Shown: in pieces, positions 20,958-32,900 of the stretch
Layout of the letters: every line of letters begins with the position of its first letter
How positions within the stretch are numbered: position 1 is the stretch's first letter
DNA from: a virus
Length of the DNA: 40,276 nucleotides
Virus record (IMG/VR): IMGVR_UViG_3300032156_000034
Span: 1 to 40,276 of that record
Reading direction: 5' to 3' (one strand)
The notes under the pieces: generated by a model
Database searches by the model: none
Told to the model about the DNA's origin: nothing
The model's input: only the letters and a program-made list of their open reading frames with translations
Translations under genes and position numbers: made by a program

Positions 20958-23900
20958 CTACCGAATAGACGCTGCAAGCAGCGCCAGGAAGCCCAAAATG
21001 GATCCTCCTGGTTTTCCGTTCTCGATCCATATCTTTTCCAACTCGGCTTGGGCACCTGCTCCCAGGTCTGATCCTGTCAGTGCGTAGTAGGCCACCTGTT
21101 GTTTTAGATTGTCAGAAGCATCGGCCAGGTAGAAATCAGCGGAGTACGCGGGGCTGTTGAAATCAGGCGGATACCAGTTTGCCAGGACCTGTTGTGCAGT
21201 AGCCTGGTTCATCCCAGCCGCTGTTCTGGTGCCATTCAAGATCGCCTGGGCAATGTATTGATCCAGGAAGGGAGCCAACTCTGGATGGTCATTGATCTGC
21301 TGCTGCTTCCAGTCCCAGTATTGCTTCAACTGCGGGAACTGCGCACGGTAAGCAGTGCGGCCCTCCACCGGCTGGGCGTAATAACCATCATTGATCGCCA
21401 TGATGTTGGGGAACATGGCCTCGCGATCAGCGTAAAACTTGTTCAAAGCCTTGTCGATGGCCGGCGGCAATCCACGCAGCGGCGTCACCGGAGCAGCCAT
21501 GGCCGCCTGGGTTTCAGGTACAGTCGGCAGGTTGGCAGCACCCAGCATCCTGGCCCAGTTTGTCAGGGTGGATGTATCTATGTTGTCGTAATTGCGAGTG
21601 GTCTTGTCAAGAAAAGCCTCCTGGAATAGGTCGCCCAGTTGTGGCCTGACTTCCCTTCTATTTGCCTGGTCCAGTGCCATGTAGCGATCCCACACCTGGC
21701 CGACCAGGTACTGGCGCATACGCACATCCGGCGGCTGACCCTTGGCCAGGTAGGCGCTGTATTCAGGATGCTTGTCGAAGAAGGCATTGACCGCATCGGT
21801 ATCGCCGCGATCCTTGGCAGCCCAGGCATCATCCCACTCGCCTTTCAGGCCACGGTATTCTAACTCGCCGGTGGGTAGCAGGTTACCACCAAAGAAACTT
21901 GGCAGCAGGGCTGCAGCACCCTGGACCACATTGCCATGCGCAGCAGCGTAGAGAGCCATGGCACCTGGAACCTTGGCAGCCATTTCCATATTGACACGTT
22001 GCCTGGCAGCCTCGAACACCGATCCGTTCCTCTGGATCATGGCCGTGATCCCTTGGTCGTAGGTGATCTCCCCATCCGCCACCATGTTGGCCAGTTGCCG
22101 ATCAATATAATAGTCGCCGTATTCGCCGTATTGCGACAGGCCGGTGGCTTTCCTGGCCAGGTTCTCTGGTGCAGCCAGCAGGCCGATGATGTCACCAATG
22201 CCCTGCATCGAGGTGCCGGCAGTGGCAGCCTTGTAAGCATTGGCTGTCCTGGTGATCGGCAGCGGGCTGATCTTGTTTGCCTGGCCGGTCAGTGCATAGT
22301 AGGGAGCCGATAGATACCAGGCTGGTCCCATGATCACATTCATGAAGTCAATGGGGTTGCTTATTTCTGCCTGGCGCCTGGTCTTTGCTTCTGCCATAGC
22401 CTTGGTGTAGGTTGGACCCTGGCCTTGCTGGGCAGCAGCCAGTTGTTCCTGGGTGATCGTGCCGGCATCCGCCCATTCCCGCAGCACCCGCTGGAGTTCA
22501 TAACCAATGCTGACCTGATCCTGCTGCATCTGATCAAACGGTTGTTCCAGGGCGGCAAACGGGAAGATGTTACGCAGCGGGTCCATGTACACAGCACCAC
22601 CCATCCAGGCCGGCAGGAAGGGCATTGGGATCGCAAACTTCTTGCGCAATCGTTCAGGGATATTCCGCTGGTAGGTGTTCTGCATTGATCGCAGCCTGGC
22701 ATAGTTGGCAAACCAGGTGGGTCGATCCAGGGCACGCAGCGCCCAGTTCATCATGGTCCGGCCATACCAAAACTGGTAGGGATAGACCACATCCAGGTAC
22801 TTATCGAAGCCGTACCTGCGGTTGTAGTTGAGCATGGCAAAGTCACGCTGGCTTTCAGCATGGCGCAGGGCAGCGATCTTGGCCGTGGCCAGGTTACCCT
22901 TGACGGTTCCTTCCAGGTAGTTATTCAACTGCTTGGTTGTGCCGGCATCCAGATTACCCATGTTGAAGCCACCTTCTTTGGCTTGGGTCATTGCCAGGTT
23001 CTTCATGCCGGTCAGCAATGGCCTGACATGATCGGTCCAGCCTTCCTGCATGATCTGTTCATCAGGTCGATCCTGGGCCACCTGGTCATAGCCACCCACC
23101 GGCGCATTGGGATCGTAGGGCGGCTGGTCCGCCTTGTAATCGTTTGCACTCTCGCCGATCTGGATACCCTTGTATTTTTCCAACTCCTTGCCCATGCCAT
23201 AATTAGTATCGGCGTCAATGCCTGTGTTTTGCTTGAAACTCGAACCATCCTGGAAGATGGCATCCATGATCAGATCACTCTTGAGGGCCTGGCGCAGCAA
23301 GGGCATCACATTCGGATCGTTGGGTACATTGATCAGGATGATCCCATTGACGCCGGTTTTCTTTGCAAATATGCGTAGGATCGCGGCAGATCGCAGGCCA
23401 ACCCTTTCAGGGGTCAGTGATACATTCATGCCCGCCATATCAGCCACGGTGATCTCCATGACGGACCGCACTGAACCACCTGACAATCCAACGACCATGA
23501 CCTTATTAGGATCAGCACCCATGTCAATACCAAACCTGGCTGCGCCTTCGGGGCTGCTGATCGCCCTTCCAAGCAGCGGGTTATGTACCATCCGTTCTCC
23601 CGCATTGTGCAGGTTATAAGGCGTGGGCACATCTTTCAGTTCGTGCGTTTCAACACGGAGATATTTATCCAGGATTGAATATTCCTCATGGTCAATTACC
23701 ACATGGCCTTTGAACAAAGGACCTAATATATTCGCTATCCCCGCTGTCATTCCACGGTCCTGCGGGCTTGGATTACTATGACCACTGGGATGGTTGTGAA
23801 GATACCACACGCCATCGGCGTCCAGGTCCCAGGCCACTTGCCTTAAGATTTCTGGTTCCTTATAAATACCTTCGGGCAAGGCTGCACCAAACCCAGGCAT

Positions 23901-26900
23901 CCTGCTGGTGGTGGCCATTTCGCCAACAACCAGGTCGCCCTTGGTATAGATCACCCGCCCCACTTCGTACAGCGGGTTGCGACATATTTGTGCAATGGTG
24001 GCCAGTTCCTTGTAGTCGTTGAAGCGCAGCCCAACCAAGGGCACATATCCCTGATCGTGAAATTTCTTGGATATTCCCAAGGCCAGGATGTCACCCTTCT
24101 TTCCAATCAAGTGCAGGGCTTCCACGGCCTTGACCCTCAAATCGAGTTCAGCCTGGGTATAGGTTGTGCCGGCTTCCTTGCCATAGACACCATCGGTATC
24201 TGCCATCTTTTTGAACAACGGTCCCAGGTCCTCGGTGGTGGTTACCTTCCTGGCGCCGATCTCCGGCCCCAAGCCAGGCATAGTCTGCTGGATAGGTCCT
24301 GCTGGCTTCGGGTTGAATATCTGCTCATCACCAGGCGTGACCGTCTTTGAAAACAGTGGCGTGTCCTGGGCACCAAACATGGCCATCTGTCCATCCTTTG
24401 CCAGGCCCTGGGAAATGGGCTGCCGGTTGGCCATGATCTCCAGGTAGCCGGCGGTGTCTGGATTGATGCTGACTTTCATCACGCTGTTCTTCACGGACCT
24501 GTAGGCACCCACCAGCCAACTTTCGTACACGCCATAATCACCACCTGGCGTATCCTTGCCGGTCTGGAAGTAGTCTGCGAAGCCCTTGGCTGCGTCCGCT
24601 GCGCTGATCCCCTGCCGGCTGGCCGGCATGGTGCGCCTGAAAATATCCCAGGTGTTCCGCACCAGGGTGGTCAGATCGGTGTGATTGAAAGCATCGATCA
24701 GGGCACGGCCATCGGCCATCAGGTCGTAGGTTGGGCGCTGATCGAAAAGGTTGTTGCCGTACAGGCGCTGCGCTTCACCCAACTCCGGCGTGATCTTGAT
24801 GGCATGTATGGTATCGGTTGTATATTTTGTCCTCATTTCCCCACCGATGATTTCTGCCATCCGGCTGCTTCCGTTCAACTCCATCACCATGCTAAAGCGC
24901 TGCGTTTCATCACCGTGTTCCAGTAGGTTCACGATGGTTTCATACTGCTTTTGCATGATAGCAGCCCCCTCAATATCAACGCGCGTGCTTGCCGTCCTCG
25001 TCATTTCCTGGATCACCGGTCCAGCCTTTTCAATAAACTCACTGGCGGTCAGGTCCGGTCCGTGGTAGTCCATGTTGGTTGTGAAAGTATCCGTGCGCAC
25101 TTCAATATCTTCTGGCACGACCCCATACTTCTTGGCGATCTTGGCCAGGTCGCTTCTCATCAGTTCGTCATACAGCGTCATGTGAAACTTGCTGCCGATC
25201 TCCAGGTCAGTGCCGGTAAACTCGCCTTCGTCCGCAGTGGCGTATTGGCTCTCGACCTTGCTCGTCATTTCTTCGCCAATATATTCAGACAGTTCGCCGG
25301 CTTGAACCTCCTTACGATCCACAATTACATCGCCTTCAAGATCGTACACGGTCAGGTAATAAGCCTCTGCCTTTTCTTTTCCCAGGGATGGGGTGGCGTT
25401 CTCCCAGTAGATGCGGCTGATCCGTTTGGTCAGTGAGTTCACATCGGATTGCTGCATCCCAGTGGTCCAGCCCAGGTAGTCGTAGCCATGATCAGCAGCG
25501 TATTTCAACATCCGCTTCATCACCATTTCATGCCAGTTGTTCACAAAGGGTGGCTTGATATATCCGCCCTCCGTGTTGCTCCTGGCCGCCGACTTCGCCA
25601 AAGTGAACCAGTCCTCCAGGTCGCGTCCCGATTTTTCCGCCCGCCGGACTTCCCTGGCATAGCGCTTGGACAAGTCGTTGTGCCTGGTGATCACAGCCTT
25701 TTCTTCGGGTGCAACTTCAACCCTGGTGCCATCGGCATTAATTATTACATCGACCACATCGTAAGCCGAATAGGCGGTGCTGGAACCCTTGGTGTGTACG
25801 ATCCTGCGGCTTCCTATTTTTTGATCGCCGTGAAATACGCCTTTCGATGTAAACGAGTAATTATTTTTTACATTTTCATCGGCTACTTGTTTGATTACCG
25901 CGCTCAACTCGTGCAACCTTTCTTCATAGGCATCGAAGTCAAAGTAGGGGTAATCAGGCAGCGGCTTATTCTCCGGCAGTTCCGTTGCCCAGCCGGTATG
26001 CAGACCCTTCTCGATCCAGTCGGTCTGGATTTCCTGGACCATGGCGACCTTGCCACTGGTCTTATCTTCAACGTGATCCGTCATGCGGGCGTGTGCCAGA
26101 ACATCCGGCTCCTCCCAGTGGCCACTGATAAATCCCCTGTTTCTTTCCGCCGTATTCAAAATGTTTTTTATTCTTATGTAATCTGTGTCTAATTTTTCAA
26201 ACCTGCGCCTGGCACTCTTTGCTTCCAGTCGAAGCGGGTTGCTATCGATCATCGCCAGGTTGTCGTCATACTGCTTGTTCAGATCCGCCAGTTCATCCTG
26301 CAGTGATTGTGCCACGCCATAATCATCGCCAGGCATCCGGCGGTTGGCATCTATTTCCCATTTCTTGTTGTCGATCAGGCTCAATAAATCCCATCGCTTG
26401 CCATCCAGGTCATATATCTTGACATTCAACTCCTCGACTTCCTTGGCCGCAGCCTGGGACATATCATTGATCTTCTCTGCAGCAGCGGTCAGACCAGGAT
26501 CGACTGGCCTGGTTTCGGGATGCCAGACAAGTTCCAGTTCGGTGTAGTTGGTGCCACCATGGACGGCAATATAATCCCTCCACTTGGGTTCTGGCCCAGG
26601 TTCAAACTCTGGCGTAAAGCCGCGCATCAAGTTGTCGCCAAACGCTTTCGCCTCATCAAGGCTCGAAAATACCATGCTATCGGCAGGAAGTATTGATGAT
26701 CGCACAAAAAACTTATCAACCCACTCCCCGCCTATTTTGTTTCTTATGTTCCGTATCTCCACCGTTGGTGTGCCAAACACGCGTTCTTTGGTTCCTGTGA
26801 CAGGTCCAGGATATTCAACATTTTCTGGCACATAAGCATGGGCATAAAACACTTTATTTTCCCGATCAATCCCGCCCCAACTCACATCCTCCCACTCTAT

Positions 26901-29900
26901 TCTCATATCCTTGTAGGGGGTTGGCACTGTTTGCTTCCTGCTTGGCCGCCAGACTTCCTCGATCTGCACCGGCGTCATGGCTGTAAGCGCTTCTTCTCGG
27001 GTGATCTTCTGGCCCTGCTCCAGGCCATCCATCCATTCCTGCAGGCCAGTGTAGATCAGTTCATCCTTTTTGATGCCGGCTGTCACCAGCATACCCTGCA
27101 GTTGTTCGGCGGTCATGACCTTCTGGCTGATTGCCTGGATGGATCGCTGCAACTTGCTGTACCATGGTTGTCCTGGAGCCAGGCGGTATTCATTGCCCCC
27201 ATCTTTCAGGATGTTGGCCACACCCTTGCCCCAGGTTCCCTGGTTCCACACTGACTTGATCTGATCCTTGTTGAACAGGATGTAGTGGATAGTGTCCGGC
27301 ATGTCCTGGTACATGGTAGTGAAATAGTCCACCGGCTTCAATACCGCGCCATCATAGCCCAGGTTCTTGATCACTTCCTGGACAAACTGCCGATCCAGGA
27401 TGGCCCATTCATTGTTCCATTCGCCATCTATGCCAGATAACTCTGGCATGTACATCATGGCCTTGATCACATCCTTGACCAGTGGTGGCTGGTCCATCCA
27501 GTCTGGAAATCGCTCCTCGATAGAGGCCATTACAACATCAGCCAATGTGTGGGATGGTCGCTGCCCTATCCTGTTATCCCTTTCGCTTTCAAACGCATAT
27601 CTTTTATTGTTTACGCCAAGTTCGTCAGCAGCCTGCTTCACCGCTTCATGTAGTTTCAACCAGGTGCCAGTGGCTGCGTCATAATCCATTTCGCCATCTG
27701 CACCCATGGGAATATCCAGGGTAAAGCGCTCGTTGCCGGTGCCGGTCATATCCAGGGGAGTTTCCATCTTGGGGATCACTGGCATGACCACACCCTGGTT
27801 GGTGCGTCCGATCAGGGTGCCGGCAAACATCTGCGCTTCATCATCGCCGTAACGGGTGGCCATATAGTTCAACGCATTGCCATTAAACTCGCCCTCGCCG
27901 TTCTTCCACACTTCAATATCTGCCTCGATCTCAATCTCTGACTTGCCAGTAAACCTGGCAATCGCAGGGATATGTTCCTCGGGATCAGTGTTCATCAGGT
28001 TGTCCAGGGCGCCTTCAAGTTTTATGAGCCGGTCCTGGGCTTGTGGATGGGCGTAATGCACATTGGCATCCTCTGGATTGGAGGTTAGGTAATAAGCCGC
28101 ACCCAGTTGGCTATCCACAGATGATGGCCTAAACTCCTCGAAGCCAGCCAGCGCACCATGGTAGCCGATCACTGTGTTGCCTGCCTTGTCGATCAGTTTA
28201 TTGCCATGGTTCCATTCCTGGAAAGCACCGTTGCCGATGTAAGTGCCCTTGGGTTCGGAATAGAAGTTTGCCGGCCTGTGCGCAAATAACTTGAAACCCA
28301 TCAACCGGAGATCAGCAACTTTCATATCACCCCTGTACAGGTGATGAGAGAAATCTCGAATAAAACCTATGTCTTGGTCGGTTGGAAAATCAATACGGAT
28401 GGCATACAGTTCATTGCCCTTGACATCGTGATAATGCAGCCACATCCCAGTAAGTTCTTTGTTATAACCTGTTCTAGGACCTCCCTCCAAAGCACGGCGC
28501 AGCGCATGTATCTGGCTGGAGGATGGCACCGTGTTGTATATGTCCAGTTGCAAGTTCTTGCCAGTGCTGTCGTTGTAATATCTCACGGTGATCGCACCGG
28601 TGTTGCTGTCGAAATAGGTTTCTGGCGTAAGGGTGAGATCGTCCGCAATATCGGCGGGTGGGAACGCCTGGGAAATTTCCGAATATCGCCTGCCGCTTCC
28701 TTTATCCCTAAAGTCCAGTATGCTCCCATCTTCCAGGATATATCCTTCGGCTCTTGGTTCTCTTGTCGTGCCAAAAAGCCGGATCGCCTCCTCCACAAAA
28801 TCTGGCCGGCTGGCCGTGCCATCCAGATCGACTGGTGGCTTGTCAGCGTGCTGGGCGCGTACATCAGCCAGGGCGCCATCATCTTTCAGGCTGTTGTAAT
28901 AATGCAGATCGCCCACATCATCGTAGGCTGCTTTTGGTTCACCCAGCATCCCACGGTGCGCGCTAAACTTGCGATTAGCCAGGTGTTCCATGTCGGTCCG
29001 GCTGCCAACCCCACCGTACACGGAGGCAGTAAACTCACGCAGCGCTTTCAGGTCCTCCGTGGTGGGATTGTTGATCGAAATTGAGTAAAGAGAGTCACCA
29101 TAACCGCTATTGATGTCCACCACCATGAGTGATGGAACGGTGTGATCAAAGATCGCCTCATTCAGCGCTCTTATCTGATCCGTGCTTGGCACGGTGCCAT
29201 ACAGATCGAGTTGCAAAACATCATCACTGAACCAGGACATGCGGATTGCGCCAGTGTTGCTACCCATTTGTGACATGGGGGTTCCGGTATCAGCAAACGC
29301 ATTGCCTCTCTCTGTTTCTGGTAACACAAAGCCAATCTCTCGGTGATCCAATGCCCTGGTGCCCGCTGGTCCGCCTTCTTTCTTTCCGCTAAAGTCCAGC
29401 ATCCTTCCATCGTCCAGGATATAGCCGGCTTCCCTTGGATCGTCAGTGGTTCCAAAATAATCCACGGCTGCCTCGTTCCATTCGCCGTGATATTCCTGAT
29501 TGGCAAAAGCATCACGCGCCGCGGTCAGCCTGTTATCATCCCATACATTGACCTTGACTTCCACATCTGGATCGGTGTAGTAGGATAGGTTGCTTTCCTT
29601 GATCAGTTTAGGACCGTTCTGGCGCCAGAACTCATCCGGCGTGCTGTTGTTCCACTTTGCCCACTCGTCAGCCACACTATCATTGGCTGCCAGGATCGCA
29701 TCCGCATGATCCGGCGTCATACCGTGTTCCTGCACCATGATCTCTTTCATGGTCTGCTTGGTCAGGATGATGTCGGCATGTTTCTCTGTGTTATAGGTGG
29801 CGCGCTGGCTTTCGATCCGCAGGCCATCGGCCTGGGAACCAGTGATACGCCGTGACAAATCTTCCAGCAGCGCATTGTAAGCCTCTGCCACTGGTGCCAT

Positions 29901-32900
29901 CTTCTCTGCAGCCATCATCCCATCAGGGAAACTATTGGCCCAGGCTTCTGTTTCCTGGAGCAGCCCCTGGAGTTGGGCGGCCTTGTTCTCTGGCAGCGCC
30001 GTGTTGTTGATCTTCTCCATGGTGGCCCGCAGGCTGGCCATCTTGGCCAGGTCGATCTCCGGCCTGTACAGGTGCAGCGTCAGGTTCTGCTGCATGGCAT
30101 CCAGTAGTTCAGGGGTGATCCCCTCACCGGACATAACCAGGGTGCCGGCGATGTCTGCCAGGTCTTTCTCCAGCCGTGTCTTTGGCTCCTGGCCATTGCC
30201 CAATTTCTCCAGGGCAGCCATGACTTTTTCACGATCTGCTTTCAGATCACCATACCAATCAGGATAACTGGATGGAATACCACGCCATTCGGTTCGTTCT
30301 TCTCCACCTGGCCCAAGTGTTGTAAAACTCTCACGCCGGCCAGGTTCGCCGATCTCCACCAGGGCACGCATGTCTTTATAAATGCCAGTGTAAGTATCGG
30401 CCAGGTCTTTTGGCCAGGATGATGGCGGCAACCTGCCGGCTTCTCCCCTGGCCCTGGTCCATTCGTCTATCGGCATATTGAGTTGATCGATTATTCTTGC
30501 AGACGCTGGAGGCTGTCCTTCACCTTTTGGTAGTTCGGGTCGGACGGCCACCATACCCTGACCACTTCGCCGCCTTGCCATGGCTTCGGCGTCAGCGAGT
30601 TCAGTGACACCGCTTGGTCGTTGCCCTTTGCCAGTAATGGCATGGGCTGATTGCTTTTGGGCATTGATTTCTTGGTAGGCGCTGTCGAAGCCGTCACCTG
30701 GGTACTTCCCTTGATTTTCTGCAGCAGCCGTGTAAATATCGAAGCCTTGGAAGTAGTGCGTTTCGCCATTGGCATCCCTCACTTCTACGATCACCTCGGA
30801 TACATCCTTCGCGAGGCGCTTCAAGAGATTTTTCATCTCCTGGGGTTTTATGTTTCCGTACATCACAAACTCATCACCGCCGGCCCTGGCAATGCTCACG
30901 CCTTCCGGTAGTGCCTGGGCCTGCTCCACCCATAATTTCAACAGCAGATCGCCGGCAGCATGGGAGAAGTTATCGTTGATCCATCCCAGTCCCTGGACAT
31001 CGAACACACCAACGGTCTTGGCTGCAGCAATATCCTGGAACACATACCCCTTGATCGGAATACCCAGCATGGGGTCATTCTTCATGGCGGCCAGGCTCTT
31101 ATCCTGGGCAGCCACCTGGGCACGGAGATCGGCCAGTTCTGCGTATCGACCCTTGGGATTGGGTCCAAACTGCGTGCCATCGATCATCGTCTGTGCCTGG
31201 GTGGGCGTGAGTTTCGCAATGAAGTCAGCATCGTAACCCAACTCATCCAGGGCAGATCGCATCCCTTCGGTCATGACCGTTGCCGGACCAGGCTTATTGC
31301 TGGGGGTATAGCCAGCCAGGATACGCTGTGCTTCCTCGGATCGCTCGGCCAGGTTGCCCGTGGTGAACACATCACTGCCGGCTTCTCTGTGCTTGTTCAG
31401 CACATTGATCAGTGCCCTGTTCATCGGTTCGCCGGACTTATTGACCAGCGGGATACCCTTCTGCGCAGCCAGGTCCATGATTGGTTTCACCAGGTTGGTT
31501 GCCTCGGCATTGGTAGCCTGGACCTGCTTCTGGACTTCGGGATCGAACAGGCCGGCACCCTTGATCGCTTCCCAGGCTTGATCTGGCGTTATGGCATTGA
31601 TCTGCTCGGTTGTAAATCCCAGAGATCGCAAATCGCCTTCCATTTTCTTGGTAACCATGACCGGCACACGCGCTGCGCCAGCGGGTTGCGGAGCAGCAGG
31701 CGGAGGTGTAACAGGTTCGCCAGGCGTTACATTTGGTGTAACAAGTGTTACATTTGGTGTAACGGGTGGCACCCTGGGTGCGGTTGGTCCAGTGGGTTCT
31801 ACTGGAGGCAGGCCGGCTGCAGTACGCTGGACAGCCTGGGCGCCTTCCTCTTTCAGGCGCTGCAACTCCACGATCATGGGATACAACTCATCGCTTTTGA
31901 ACTTGGTCCAGGCAGCATGGCGATCATCCCAGGGGATTGTTTCCAGGTTCTGCCGGAAGTATTGTATTCGCTTCCACATTTCATCCCGCATGGCAATGAC
32001 CTTATCGTACTCGGTCTTGGCCACCGCACTGGCAGCATCGCCCAAGGTGCCCTTCACCATCTTGGCAATGGCAGTGCTGATCTTCTGCTGCTGTTTGACA
32101 GCCGCCTCGTAGGTTTCCTGGAACTTCTTGCTGATCGCCGCTTTCATTTCGTCCCTGGCTGCGTATCTACCAGGCGCATCCCAGTCACCCTTGTACTTAT
32201 CCCAGTAGGCAGCAGCCAACTCGGCTCGATACTTGTAGGCATCGTTCCAGAGTTTATCGTGCGCAGCCAGGCCGGCCAGGAACTGATCACTATCCATGCC
32301 CCTGATCCGCAGGCCCTCTATAATCCCAGCGTATTGGTTCAGCCGGTTGCCATTGATCCGATCCCATTCCCTGCCGCTGGTTCGGTAAATCTCCTCGACC
32401 ATGAGCCGGCGCATTTCCATGGGTAACTGGTCCATGGCTTCAAAGCCGGCGCCAAACATTTCATAGTGATCGATCCAGCGATCTGTGTAAGACATTTCGA
32501 TATTGGAGATCAGCGCGGTTATCTCTGCCGGCTGCATCACGATCCGGTTGCGCATCTGTTCCGCACTCACCTTGGCGCGCTGGCCTGCCATCAGGTCCAT
32601 TGCATCCTGGGCTTTCTTCTCTGCAGCAGCAAAGGCGGCATGGATTTTGCTTTCCGTCAGCGGTCCTTCGGTCCTGAAACCTGCGTCCAGTTCATCCAGC
32701 ACACCCAACTGATCCAGCATGGATAATGCCGTGTCGCCATCGATCCCCATGGCGCGGGCTGCATCCTGGACCAGGCTGCGCGCCTGGACCTGCACCTGCT
32801 GGCTGGACAGGCTGGTTCTGATCTCGTCCAGGTTCATCCCGCCCTGGATCGCACGGTACACCAGTTCGGTCCGTTCAGGACCCAATGCGGTGACCAGTTC

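Noticed and set aside
20894-21055. Longer N-terminus for the scaffold protein starting at 21055
   Set aside because: That frame has no ribosome binding site there and overlaps the end of the giant gene and late promoter B; the ATG at 20893 has AAAGGAGG.
23781-23798. H-N-H tripeptide taken as an HNH endonuclease
   Set aside because: The context H-N-H-P-S-G followed by D at +11 is the JAMM metal motif of RadC/JAB domains; the HNH beta-beta-alpha pattern is absent.
30960-32426. Long plus-strand frame of 488 codons, opposite the giant gene
   Set aside because: It lies wholly antisense to the GGDEF/linker part of a well-supported gene, has no ribosome binding site and no recognisable domain; codon bias of the minus-strand gene explains the open frame.
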